Numbered from the stretch's first letter, positions 21,640 to 28,075 are shown. The stretch is 37,109 nt of DNA from Lysobacterales bacterium (GCA_016718605.1 JADKCY010000022.1:1-37109), one strand, 5' to 3'. Notes: generated from the letters alone by a model not told the origin. A program made the numbers and translations.

Positions 21640-22214
21640 GGCGCATCCTGTCTCTTCTGACGGCTTCCATGAACGACACTCGGCATTCTTTGGCAAATCT
21701 TTGCAGCATGTCGATCCTTGGCTCTCCATCTCTGAATGCGAAGGCTGCAATTCGATTTTCCTTGCGCTTCTGTCACGCGCAACGAACCTGGGCGGTCACC
21801 GCCATGCACGCGACGCCACCCCATGACGCCAGGCGGCATCCAGGCGCGCAGCTTCGCCAGGTCACGGAAGCCCTGCGGCGTCACGACGTCGATGACCTGC
21901 GGACGCCAGACGACAGTCACGGCGTGCTTCGCCTTGACCTTGCTCAACAGATACAGATCGCCAGGGCGATCGTGGTTGCCGTAGCAGATCACCACGGGCG
22001 CATGCCCGGCCATGCGCTCGACGCGGTCTGCCCACTCGTTGCGCGACCCCACGTCTGACCCGGCATCGTACAGATCCCCGGGCACGGCCCAGAGCCCCAC
22101 GGGCAACGCGAGCCCTTCGCGGACGATCTGATCCACGGCGGCGAGACGATCGGGCTGACGCGCATCCTGCTTGAAATGCGCGTCGCCCACGACAGGCACG
22201 ACGAAGCTCGTCAC
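21636..22214 (-). CDS. Metallophosphoesterase, C-terminally shortened
   Basis: The 192-residue protein begins with GTG 22214, overlapping the stop of the small membrane gene. It shows calcineurin-like phosphoesterase motifs I-III: VGDAHF (Asp and His ligands), PGDLYDAGS and YGNHD. The later metal ligands (a lone His and a GHxH box) are not found; after about residue 130 the sequence becomes Arg/Lys-rich and unlike the family. The C-terminal part may therefore be out of frame or replaced, leaving a probably weak or inactive enzyme. Overlap with cREC suggests joint action on nucleic-acid or nucleotide phosphates. Confidence 0.65.
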   Translation of the reverse strand: MTSFVVPVVGDAHFKQDARQPDRLAAVDQIVREGLALPVGLWAVPGDLYDAGSDVGSRNEWADRVERMAGHAPVVICYGNHDRPGDLYLLSKVKAKHAVTVVWRPQVIDVVTPQGFRDLAKLRAWMPPGVMGWRRVHGGDRPGSLRVTEAQGKSNCSLRIQRWRAKDRHAAKICQRMPSVVHGSRQKRQDAP

Positions 22215-22303
22215 AGGCGCTCCTTCATCGTGAGCAGGAACACCGCCACCGACACGATCAAGGCGACGATGGACAACGCGAACGCGACTTTCTCCTCCTT
22301 CAT
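22211..22303 (-). CDS. 30-residue single-TM protein
   Basis: A minus-strand mini-gene encoding a short charged start (MKEEK), one transmembrane helix (about residues 6-25, VAFALSIVALIVSVAVFLLT) and a charged end (MKERL). A strong GGAGGG site lies 4 nt upstream of the ATG. Start and stop both overlap the neighbours (ATGA and GTGA), so it is part of the operon. It could anchor a partner or act as a small membrane effector; no family is assigned. Confidence 0.6.
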   Translation of the reverse strand: MKEEKVAFALSIVALIVSVAVFLLTMKERL

Positions 22304-22558
22304 CGGTCCCTCCGCGAATCGCTGATGGTCCGCCGGTCTTTCACGCGCGTGATGCACGCGCCCAAGAACTCGGCGCGTGGCACCCAGCGGCGCAGGTGGG
22401 CGGCGAGTGAGGCGTCATCGTCGTTGTGCGCATCGCACGCGACGCCCCACTCCTTGACCTCGGCGCTCGCGGAAAGTCTCCACGAAGCACGCGTCGACGG
22501 TCAGGTCGGCAGAGAGCGCTTCTCCGACCTCCGGTGGCGTGGCTGTTCGGCTGAACAT
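22300..22558 (-). pseudogene. Frameshifted small gene
   Basis: ATG 22558 shares one base with the upstream stop (TGATG) and opens a plausible protein (FSRTATPPEVGEALSADL, TVDACFVETFRERR). That frame ends soon after. The +1 frame picks up a natural-looking continuation (VKEWGVACDAHNDDDASL, AAHLRRWVPRAEFLGACI) and ends in an ATGA overlap with the 30-residue gene. The two halves together would give about 85 residues, but the second half has no start codon of its own. One indel near 22450 (mutation or sequence error) explains it. Confidence 0.55.
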
Positions 22559-23460
22559 CACAGGATCTGGTCCTCACGGACGACCCACGAGCCACCATCT
22601 TTCAGCACGTAGATCTGCACACAACGGCAGAGTCCTCCGCCCAGGCAGTTCACGAACGGCGGGGCGTAGAACTCACGGTCAGCGTCATCGTAGTCGAACG
22701 TCAACTCGTCGGCATCCCCGCACGGGTCGCACGTGTTCTCGTCCATGACGGCGGACTGGATCACGTAGTCGACGAGCTTCTCGACCTCGTCGTCGTCGAC
22801 CGTCTTCAGGTGCATGGCGTTCGGGGCGGCCGCGCGCGCCAGCGACCGCATGTACGCCTGCCGCGTGGCGCCGAACGCTTCGTGCAGAACGTCGCGGGTG
22901 GCGCTCTTCAGGCCGTTCAGCAGTTGACGCTCGGCCAACGCGACGACTTGCGCCTTCGACCGCTTCGTCCGTTCACATCGCAGAGCGATGCGCCGCAGGG
23001 ACGTCACCCATCCCTGGTGCAACGCGTCGGCGATCGCCATCACGCTCTCGCTCAGGACGGGCACGGCCGCGACGACGCCATTGAACGCCTCGTTGTCTTC
23101 GGGCAGGTCTGCCAGCTTCAGGCCCTGCCGGCGGCATTCGTTCCTGAGCTCGACCACGCCGTAGCGCGCCATGCGATTCTGTGCGGCGCCGGCGGCCCGA
23201 TCTGGCTCGGCGTAGGCGTTGACCACGACGACGGAGTTGATCGTCGTGTTGACGCCTCCGGTCTCACGCAGGCGGGCGACGACTTCGACCTCGAATCCAC
23301 CCGACGAGGTCCTAGTGCCAGTCGCCTGAAAGGAACTGACCGTGACGTTGCCGCGAGCGATGGGCGCCGGCGACGTGGGGGTGCTGGAGCCGCCACCGCC
23401 CCCGCAGGCTGTGAGGGCGAGCGTGGCGATGAGAGCAACCGCGAACGAGGACGAACGCAT
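22558..23460 (-). CDS. Chimeric lipoprotein / MuF-like C-terminal protein
   Basis: The 300-residue protein joins two unrelated parts. Residues 1-80 are a lipoprotein: a signal peptide with the LTAC lipobox (lipidated Cys near residue 19), a GGGGGSSTPTSP tether and a beta-like region with EVEVVARLRETGGV. From about residue 95 it is helical, and residues 240-290 resemble the C-terminus of MuF-like minor head proteins (NTCDPCGDADELTF, FVNCLGGGLCRCVQIYVL). The junction is the 35-bp sequence repeated at 31393. Next to the repressor, a lipoprotein suggests superinfection exclusion, but the fusion may be a recombination or assembly product. Confidence 0.6.
   Translation of the reverse strand: MRSSSFAVALIATLALTACGGGGGSSTPTSPAPIARGNVTVSSFQATGTRTSSGGFEVEVVARLRETGGVNTTINSVVVVNAYAEPDRAAGAAQNRMARYGVVELRNECRRQGLKLADLPEDNEAFNGVVAAVPVLSESVMAIADALHQGWVTSLRRIALRCERTKRSKAQVVALAERQLLNGLKSATRDVLHEAFGATRQAYMRSLARAAAPNAMHLKTVDDDEVEKLVDYVIQSAVMDENTCDPCGDADELTFDYDDADREFYAPPFVNCLGGGLCRCVQIYVLKDGGSWVVREDQIL
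23190..23224 (-). repeat. 35-bp inverted repeat, copy 1
   Basis: Reading the minus strand from 23224 to 23190 gives 35 bases identical to plus-strand 31393-31427, encoding VNAYAEPDRAA in both genes. Flanking sequence differs on the left; on the right GCGCCGC recurs after a 3-nt gap. This copy lies at the lipoprotein/MuF junction. Confidence 0.9.
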
Positions 23461-23547
23461 GTGGAAGGCTCCGATGAGCAGACCCGGGGGGATCGGTCCC
23501 GCGAGCGCATCCTACGTCCCCCGGGCGGTGTTTCGCAAGAAGCTGTG

Positions 23548-23571
23548 CCACCGACCGGGGGGTGTCGGTGG
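23548..23571. other. Hairpin between lipoprotein and repressor genes
   Basis: CCACCGAC (23548-23555) pairs with GTCGGTGG (23564-23571) around an 8-nt G-rich loop. It lies in the 190-nt gap between the lipoprotein start and the repressor stop. There is no T-run on either strand. It may be a weak terminator or processing site separating the two minus-strand genes. Confidence 0.4.
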
Positions 23572-23652
23572 TGGGGGCGTCCTACCCCGTTGGGCTCTAC
23601 GACCGCCGACCGGTCGCCGAAGCCATGGTCGCCCTCGTCCGAGGGAAGGGCA

Positions 23653-24090
23653 CTACTTGCGGTGCTTCCGCCGGGCGGCGTGGGGCCCGATCGCGTCGCC
23701 CTGACTGAAAGACTTGATGACCTCGTCGATCTGGTCCAACGCGAAGTCCTGATCAGCCGACGAGAGTTTGCTCCACCGATAGCGAATCGTTCCGAACGGG
23801 TCGTCTTTCACGCCTGGTCCCTCCTCGACGGGGGGCGCCTCTGTGGCGCCGGCGCGAGGAGTATGCACCGGTCCGCTGACATCTGGGGTCATGCCGCTCG
23901 CGATGAAGACCAGCTTCCCACCAGCGCTAAGGGCGTCGTCGATTGCTGAAATCGTCTCAACTTCAGGCTGCTTCCTTTCGCCGCGTTCGAGACGGCTGAT
24001 GGTGCCGAGCTCCAGCCCAGAGCGTTCAGCGAGCGCGCCCTGCGTGAGGTCTGCCGCCCTTCGAAGACGTCGCACCTCAATTCCAACCAC
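23653..24090 (-). CDS. XRE-family lysogeny repressor (CI-like)
   Basis: Predicted prophage repressor. An N-terminal helix-turn-helix (VRRLRRAADLTQGALAERSG, LELGTISRLERGERKQPEVE) is followed by a Pro-rich linker and a C-terminal helical part (SADQDFALDQIDEVIKSFSQ) that may dimerise; no LexA-like autoprotease domain is seen. I choose GTG 24090 (145 aa) because AAAGGAG lies 8 nt upstream; the ATG at 24111 adds 7 residues but has no ribosome-binding site. It is divergent from a Cro-like gene across a 124-bp control region. Lack of a protease domain suggests induction by something other than RecA-driven self-cleavage. Confidence 0.8.
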   Translation of the reverse strand: MVGIEVRRLRRAADLTQGALAERSGLELGTISRLERGERKQPEVETISAIDDALSAGGKLVFIASGMTPDVSGPVHTPRAGATEAPPVEEGPGVKDDPFGTIRYRWSKLSSADQDFALDQIDEVIKSFSQGDAIGPHAARRKHRK

Positions 24091-24104
24091 CGTTGGGGCT
24101 CCTT

Positions 24105-24120
24105 TAGGCATGGCCGCCTA
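24105..24120. promoter_or_regulatory. Candidate operator
   Basis: The inverted repeat TAGGC-N6-GCCTA lies just upstream of the repressor ribosome-binding site. Single half-sites GCCTA recur at 24162-24166 and 24198-24202, the latter overlapping the -10 box of the divergent promoter. Three related sites across the switch region resemble phage operator layouts. Binding by the repressor or the Cro-like protein is inferred. Confidence 0.5.
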
Positions 24121-24176
24121 GATAGTCGCCGGGGTTGCTGTTTTCGCGCCAGAGCAGTCGCGCCTAAAAAAATAGC

Positions 24177-24214
24177 TTGACTCGCCCTAACTTGTGGGCC
24201 TATAAATTGGGCGC
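24177..24214 (+). promoter_or_regulatory. Promoter for Cro-like gene, nearly leaderless
   Basis: TTGACT (24177-24182), an 18-bp spacer and TATAAA (24201-24206) form a good sigma70-type promoter. Transcription would start near 24212-24214, and the ATG of the Cro-like gene is at 24215. That leaves 0-3 nt of leader and no room for a Shine-Dalgarno site, as for lambda cI made from PRM. Confidence 0.7.
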
Positions 24215-24451
24215 ATGGTTGGCCGAACGATTCGCACCCTCCGCCAAGACGCGGGCCTGAAGCAATACGAGCTCGCGGCCAGAGCCAAGGTCCATCCCCA
24301 GACGATCAACCGCATCGAAAAAGGTCACACGACGCCTGACGTGGCCACGCTGCAGCGCCTGGCTGATGCCCTCGGCGTTCCCGTTGGGCGCCTGTTCGGC
24401 GACCACACCACTGTGACATCAGAGGTCACGGTCAGCACACCGGCTGCGTAG
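24215..24451 (+). CDS. XRE-family Cro-like regulator
   Basis: The 78-residue protein is almost entirely one XRE helix-turn-helix: IRTLRQDAGLKQYELAARAK, then VHPQTINRIEKGHTTPDVAT and LQRLADALGVPVGRLFGD. Small size, divergence from the repressor and a shared control region fit a Cro-like switch protein opening the early operon. The downstream CII-family gene is co-directional. The promoter predicts a leaderless mRNA. By sequence it could also be the maintenance repressor, with the minus-strand gene in the opposite role. Confidence 0.8.
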   Translation: MVGRTIRTLRQDAGLKQYELAARAKVHPQTINRIEKGHTTPDVATLQRLADALGVPVGRLFGDHTTVTSEVTVSTPAA

Positions 24452-24460
24452 GGGCGAAAG

Positions 24461-24964
24461 ATGCCACGAATCCAGATCGATCCGAACATCATCGACTCCT
24501 TCAAGTGCGCCCTGCACGAGACGGTGACCAGGAGCACGATGCCGGCGAAGCAGATCGCCGACCGGCTCGGCGTCGCCTACCGCACGCTGCTCGAATACTG
24601 CGACGAGGCATCGCCGTCGAACCTCCCGAGCCGCTACCTGCCCGGGCTGCTAGCTATCGCCGACAACCCCGCGCTCATCGTCTACCTGGCGCACCAGGCG
24701 AACCGCGTCACCTATCCCGTGCCGGTCGGCGCGACCGCCAGCGACCACGCGATGGGCGCCTTACTCCGCGAGACGGGCGAGGCCCTGCAGGAAGTGTCGG
24801 CGGCGCTGTCGGATGGCGAGCTGCGGAAGGACGAACTCGACCGCTGCACGAAGCAGCTCGAGGAGGTGGCCGGCGCCGCGACGAGCGCCATCGAAGTACT
24901 GCGTCGGCGCGTGCGTGCGCCTGAGCCCGTCGCGCCCTGGCTGCGCGCGGCGGGGCAGCGATGA
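24461..24964 (+). CDS. CII-family phage regulatory protein
   Basis: The 167-residue protein resembles the phage regulatory CII (CP76-type) family: an N-terminal DNA-binding region with ALHETVTRSTMPAKQIADRL, GVAYRTLLEYCDEASPSNLP and RYLPGLLAIADNPALIVYLA. A helical C-terminal part follows (LRETGEALQEVSAALSDGEL), which may oligomerise. It is the second gene of the rightward early operon, where CII proteins tip the lysis-lysogeny choice. An AGGGGCGAAAG site precedes the ATG, and the stop overlaps the next start (ATGA). Confidence 0.72.
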   Translation: MPRIQIDPNIIDSFKCALHETVTRSTMPAKQIADRLGVAYRTLLEYCDEASPSNLPSRYLPGLLAIADNPALIVYLAHQANRVTYPVPVGATASDHAMGALLRETGEALQEVSAALSDGELRKDELDRCTKQLEEVAGAATSAIEVLRRRVRAPEPVAPWLRAAGQR

Positions 24965-25314
24965 GCGAACTCGACGACATGCGCCGCACGCTCGTGCAGG
25001 CGAAGACGCGCATCACGGTGCTGCAAGCCCAAGTCGAGGACGCGCGCCACGAAACGAGGATGGCTTGCGAGCGCGCCGATGCCTCCCTCGCCAAGCTGGA
25101 CATCGCACAGGAGAGCGCACGGGCGCTCGCCGTGTCAGTGGCGCGGGTCCTCGGCCTCGTGGCCGCCTTCGGGCGATTCGCCTTCACGTCGTCAAAGCCC
25201 CGCACGCAGCGTCACGCGGACACCTGGCGCGACAAGGGCCCGCACGAGAGCAGCGGCGCAGCCGCGCGTCGTCTTCGGCAGATGGATCAGCAACGCTCGA
25301 AGCAGCCACTCTGA
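24961..25314 (+). CDS. Coiled-coil early protein
   Basis: The 117-residue protein starts in an ATGA overlap. Residues 1-65 form a heptad-like coiled coil (MRRTLVQAKTRITVLQAQVE, CERADASLAKLDIAQESARA). A short hydrophobic stretch (VARVLGLVAAFGRFAF) follows, then a basic, Arg/Lys/Gln-rich tail. It may be a small accessory or DNA-associated protein. No family is recognised. Confidence 0.55.
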   Translation: MSELDDMRRTLVQAKTRITVLQAQVEDARHETRMACERADASLAKLDIAQESARALAVSVARVLGLVAAFGRFAFTSSKPRTQRHADTWRDKGPHESSGAAARRLRQMDQQRSKQPL

Positions 25315-25316
25315 CC

Positions 25317-25583
25317 ATGAGCCGCCGCCGCGACACCCAGCCAGAGCGGGTGCGCGTGACCCTCGCGTCACCGCAGGACATCACCGTCGATGTGCCTGGG
25401 CTCGTGTCGTTTCGGTTGTTCGGCCCGCGTGTGTTTCCACGCGCCGCGGCCGTGTTCGTGGATGCGGAACTGATGGCCGACGCGATCGTGCTGTCGGGCC
25501 GCGCCACGCGTCAGACCGGACCCGCAGGGAGCGGGCCCGTACACAGCGAGAGCCCCAACCGCGTCAACGGCGGGGCTCTCTGA
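25317..25583 (+). CDS. Small early protein
   Basis: The 88-residue protein uses ATG 25317, two nt after the upstream stop; the longer in-frame ORF is a shadow. It has a basic start, then strand-like DITVDVPGLVSFRLFGPRVF and AAAVFVDAELMADAIVLSG. The last 20 codons contain a perfect 9-bp RNA hairpin, so the protein end may be shaped by RNA structure rather than selection on residues. The function is unknown. Confidence 0.5.
   Translation: MSRRRDTQPERVRVTLASPQDITVDVPGLVSFRLFGPRVFPRAAAVFVDAELMADAIVLSGRATRQTGPAGSGPVHSESPNRVNGGAL
25548..25580 (+). promoter_or_regulatory. 9-bp hairpin at a gene end, just before a ribosome-binding site
   Basis: GAGAGCCCC (25548-25556) pairs perfectly with GGGGCTCTC (25572-25580); inside, CCG and CGG can add 3 bp. 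A second smaller hairpin (CCCGC/GCGGG) lies at about 25520-25537. The stop TGA follows immediately, then GGAGC 4-8 nt on and the next ATG 25596. There is no T-run. This may be an attenuator or RNA processing site dividing the early operon. Confidence 0.5.
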
Positions 25584-25595
25584 GGAGCAACGACA

Positions 25596-25826
25596 ATGCC
25601 CCTTCATCCTACAGCCGCTCGCGCCCCGCGTCCAGCGCCACGCTCGATCCCTCCCGCCTGTTCCACTGACCCATCCGATACCCGCGCGGCCGTCCTGGAC
25701 CGGTACGCGCGGTATCGCTACATCGAACGCACCTGCGCCGGCGCCGAGATCGACGAAGCCCGGGCCGCGTTGCTCGTGCACGACATCATCGACACGTACC
25801 TGGCGCTCACGAGGCGGACATGCTGA
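25596..25826 (+). CDS. Small early protein, Pro-rich start and helical end
   Basis: The 76-residue protein follows an AGGAG site. The first 28 residues are Pro/Ala/Arg-rich; the rest is helical (AAVLDRYARYRYIERTCAGA, EIDEARAALLVHDIIDTYLA). It overlaps the next gene by 7 nt. No family is recognised. Confidence 0.5.
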   Translation: MPLHPTAARAPRPAPRSIPPACSTDPSDTRAAVLDRYARYRYIERTCAGAEIDEARAALLVHDIIDTYLALTRRTC

Positions 25827-26137
25827 CAGGCACGGAGTGGACGACGCTCGGCTACCTGCTTGCCGTGGGCCTGACCATTGGCGGCGTGTTCGCGGTGCTC
25901 GTATTCCTGGGCGCCTGCGCCTTGTTCGGATTGAACGACACCTCCCCAGACAGCGACTTCGACGATCTGCAGCAGGAGATCGCGGCCTGGCACACGTGGC
26001 GTGACCAGCACGGCGATCCAGCTCTGACCGATCGCCTCCACCCGACACTCCGCGAGAGCGGCTACTACGGCACGCCCACGCACCAGGCGCGCGCGGAGAA
26101 GGTCGACCGCGCGATGGGAGGCTCCGATGCGGCGTAG
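25820..26137 (+). CDS. Small membrane protein
   Basis: The 105-residue protein has one strong N-terminal transmembrane helix (about 8-33, GYLLAVGLTIGGVFAVLVFL). An acidic cytoplasmic or periplasmic domain follows (SDFDDLQQEIAAWHTWRDQH). It overlaps both neighbours. Together with the next gene it gives two adjacent one-TM proteins in the early operon, possibly acting together. Confidence 0.55.
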   Translation: MLTGTEWTTLGYLLAVGLTIGGVFAVLVFLGACALFGLNDTSPDSDFDDLQQEIAAWHTWRDQHGDPALTDRLHPTLRESGYYGTPTHQARAEKVDRAMGGSDAA

Positions 26138-26420
26138 CCTCACCGACCCGATCCTGCTCGCCACGGCGGCGGCGGCCGCGGTGCTCCTGGTCGCGGCTAT
26201 CCGCGCCATCGTGCGCCAGGCGCGCAGCCCGCGCGTCACTGCCGACAGCCTGATCCGCGCGCCGCGCCCTGTCTACACCACGTGCGATCCCGCACTGCGC
26301 CAGGAAGCCGCGAAGCGTCGGGCCCGTGTCGAGGAGCTGCAGACGCGCGCCCGGCGGGTGAGTGCTGGCGCCGACCTCGCGCCGGAGATCGTGCCCATGC
26401 GCCGCTGGGGGCAGTCATGA
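26127..26420 (+). CDS. Small membrane protein, basic cytoplasmic part
   Basis: The 97-residue protein has an N-terminal transmembrane helix (about 8-28, ILLATAAAAAVLLVAAIRAI). A strongly basic region follows (RQARSPRVT), then a helical segment with QEAAKRRARVEELQTRARRV. The basic residues just after the helix predict a cytoplasmic C-terminus. It starts 11 nt inside the preceding membrane gene. Confidence 0.5.
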   Translation: MRRSLTDPILLATAAAAAVLLVAAIRAIVRQARSPRVTADSLIRAPRPVYTTCDPALRQEAAKRRARVEELQTRARRVSAGADLAPEIVPMRRWGQS

Positions 26421-26656
26421 GCCACCCCCAGCGCAAGCCGAACGCCTTCAACGGCGAGCTGACGGTCATCGCCTGCCCGCGCAAGGCATCCGTGCCCACG
26501 AAGCACGTCGCGCCGAAGTCCGCGGGCTCCTGGTGGACGCAGGCGGAAGGCGGTGAGGCGTTCGCGGAGATCGCGCGCACAGAGCAGGCGCGCATGGCCA
26601 ACGTCTCCAGCGCGCCGATGCCGGATCTGCCGACCGCGCGGGAAGCGAGGGCGTGA
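26417..26656 (+). CDS. Small early protein
   Basis: The 79-residue protein starts in an ATGA overlap; a longer in-frame ORF overlaps the preceding gene and is rejected. It contains RKPNAFNGELTVIACPRKAS and a helical Glu/Ala-rich middle (EGGEAFAEIARTEQARMANV). No motif identifies a function. Confidence 0.5.
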   Translation: MSHPQRKPNAFNGELTVIACPRKASVPTKHVAPKSAGSWWTQAEGGEAFAEIARTEQARMANVSSAPMPDLPTAREARA

Positions 26657-26967
26657 TGGGCCACGACACCGGCGTTTGGTGGAAGACCGCCGACCAGGTC
26701 ACGCCTGGCCCGTCGCCGCGTTACGTCTGCACTCGGCCGAGATGCGGCCTCGTCTACCGGACGCTCGCCTTCACGCACCACGACGTGCCGGACTGCCCCA
26801 TGTGTGGCCAGCCCTACGTCCACGCGCACGGGCGCCGCATCACGAGGTTGTTGACGCTGGCCGCCGCGGCCGTTTCGTGTGTCCAGGAAGTCAACTTTCT
26901 GGGTTCCACGCTCACCTCACAGGCCGACAACAGCGCGCCGCGTCGGCGCATGCGGAGGGCCGCATGA
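26656..26967 (+). CDS. Zinc-ribbon-like early protein
   Basis: The 103-residue protein starts at ATG 26656 in a TGATG overlap. It has two Cys pairs that could bind zinc: YVCTRPRCGL (C-x5-C) and DCPMCGQPYVH (C-x2-C), with nearby His residues. The rest includes a short hydrophobic helix (LLTLAAAAVSCV) and a basic end. Such small zinc proteins in early operons may bind nucleic acid. Confidence 0.55.
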   Translation: MGHDTGVWWKTADQVTPGPSPRYVCTRPRCGLVYRTLAFTHHDVPDCPMCGQPYVHAHGRRITRLLTLAAAAVSCVQEVNFLGSTLTSQADNSAPRRRMRRAA

Positions 26968-27215
26968 CCCGCCTGCACCGTATCGCCGAGGTCGGGCTGT
27001 GCCTGGACGACGCCAACACGTTCGGCGCGGCGACGGGGCTGCACATCCACCGCGCCTGTGATCCGAAGTGCGATGACGCGGCGCAGGCGAGGTCCAACGT
27101 GGACGCTGTGCGCAGCGCCCGCCTTGCGTGGGGCTCCGCGGCATGGGCTCTGCGGCACATCGAGGCGCTCGAGCGCGACGCCGTGGCGCAGGCCCGTCGG
27201 GATGGTGCCCTGTGA
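26964..27215 (+). CDS. Small early protein, Cys/His-containing
   Basis: The 83-residue protein starts in an ATGA overlap and ends in a GTGA overlap. It has a Cys/His cluster (GLHIHRACDPKCDD), then a helical Ala/Arg-rich half (RSARLAWGSAAWALRHIEAL). Possible metal binding is suggested only by residue spacing. Confidence 0.5.
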   Translation: MTRLHRIAEVGLCLDDANTFGAATGLHIHRACDPKCDDAAQARSNVDAVRSARLAWGSAAWALRHIEALERDAVAQARRDGAL

Positions 27216-27466
27216 GCGACCAGCACGCCGTGCGCGACTACGAAGACCTTGACGAGCTGCTCGACCACCTCGAGGGACTCCTGCGCGAGGGCACACACAT
27301 CGACGAGACCGGCCGCACGCACGCGTGCCTGTCTGAGGAAGTCGAGGCGCTGCACATCCTGGCGCGGCATGGCCGGTTCCGCATCGTCACCGAGATCGGG
27401 AAGCGGCAGATCACCGGCTACTGGCGTGGCAACGACCCGGCCGTGACAAAAGGCGGTGTCGCGTGA
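27212..27466 (+). CDS. Small acidic early protein
   Basis: The 84-residue protein starts with GTG overlapping the upstream stop. It is acidic and helical at the N-terminus (YEDLDELLDHLEGLLREGTH), then has EEVEALHILARHGRFRIVTE and ends with ITGYWRGNDP. Acidic small early phage proteins can mimic DNA or inhibit host factors, but nothing here proves that. Confidence 0.5.
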   Translation: MSDQHAVRDYEDLDELLDHLEGLLREGTHIDETGRTHACLSEEVEALHILARHGRFRIVTEIGKRQITGYWRGNDPAVTKGGVA

Positions 27467-27666
27467 TCCCTGCGTCACCTACACCAGCCCGTCGTGCCGC
27501 CGGTGACCGTAAGGGCTTCCCGAGACAATTGCGCCTTCAGATGCAGGTGTCGTGCGCGTGTGGCGTCGGATGGATTCCGATGCTGTTCAGCGACGTGCTC
27601 TACATCGGCTATATCCGCTGCCAGAAGTGCGGAGAGACGCCGCGGAAGATATGGGTGACGTCATGA
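27463..27666 (+). CDS. Small zinc-ribbon protein
   Basis: The 67-residue protein starts with GTG in a GTGA overlap. After a basic N-terminus it has SCACGVGWIPM and YIRCQKCGETPRKIW, two CxC/CxxC knuckles about 26 residues apart, a typical zinc ribbon. It is probably nucleic-acid binding or a transcription accessory protein. Family not assigned. Confidence 0.55.
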   Translation: MIPASPTPARRAAGDRKGFPRQLRLQMQVSCACGVGWIPMLFSDVLYIGYIRCQKCGETPRKIWVTS

Positions 27667-28073
27667 CCGCGGTCAGCCAGGAGATCGCGCGGCGCGACGG
27701 GGCAAAGGCTCGCGTCCTCGAGGCCCTCCAGCGCGCCGGCTTGAACGGATGCACGAACGTCGACCTGTGCCGGCCGGAGGTCGGTGGTATGCGGGCGGTT
27801 GGGCGCGTCCACGAGCTGCGCCACGAGGGCCACACCATCACCAAGCAGCACGAGGGCGGCGGCATCTACCGCTACTGGCTGCGGCCAGCGAGCTCGTGCA
27901 TCACCTACGTCACCACGGCGGCGGCGGTCGCCCAGCGCCCGCTCCCACCATTACCCGACGCGGCGATCCGGTTCACGCCGCCGCCCACGATGCCCGTCTA
28001 CACGACGGCGCCGACGCGCACCGCGGCCCGACCGACGCGCACCACGAGCACCGTGCAAGGGGAGTTGTTCTAG
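27663..28073 (+). CDS. Winged-helix protein ending in a clamp-binding-like motif
   Basis: The 136-residue protein starts in an ATGA overlap. Residues 10-75 form a winged helix-turn-helix: AKARVLEALQRAGLNGCTNV, then GGMRAVGRVHELRHEGHTIT and GGIYRYWL as the wing. A long Pro/Thr/Ala-rich, probably disordered tail ends in QGELF. Q-x-x-L-F is the consensus for peptides that bind the bacterial sliding clamp, and placement at a disordered C-terminus is typical. It precedes the replisome-organizer-like gene, so a role at the replication fork is plausible. Confidence 0.65.
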   Translation: MTAVSQEIARRDGAKARVLEALQRAGLNGCTNVDLCRPEVGGMRAVGRVHELRHEGHTITKQHEGGGIYRYWLRPASSCITYVTTAAAVAQRPLPPLPDAAIRFTPPPTMPVYTTAPTRTAARPTRTTSTVQGELF

Positions 28074-28075
28074 CC

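Noticed and set aside
22810..23949. Plus-strand ORF (379 aa) opposite lipoprotein and repressor
   Set aside because: Antisense to two better-supported minus-strand genes; composition is shadow-like.
24088..24111. ATG 24111 as repressor start
   Set aside because: No ribosome-binding site upstream, whereas GTG 24090 has AAAGGAG at 8 nt spacing. It cannot be fully excluded.
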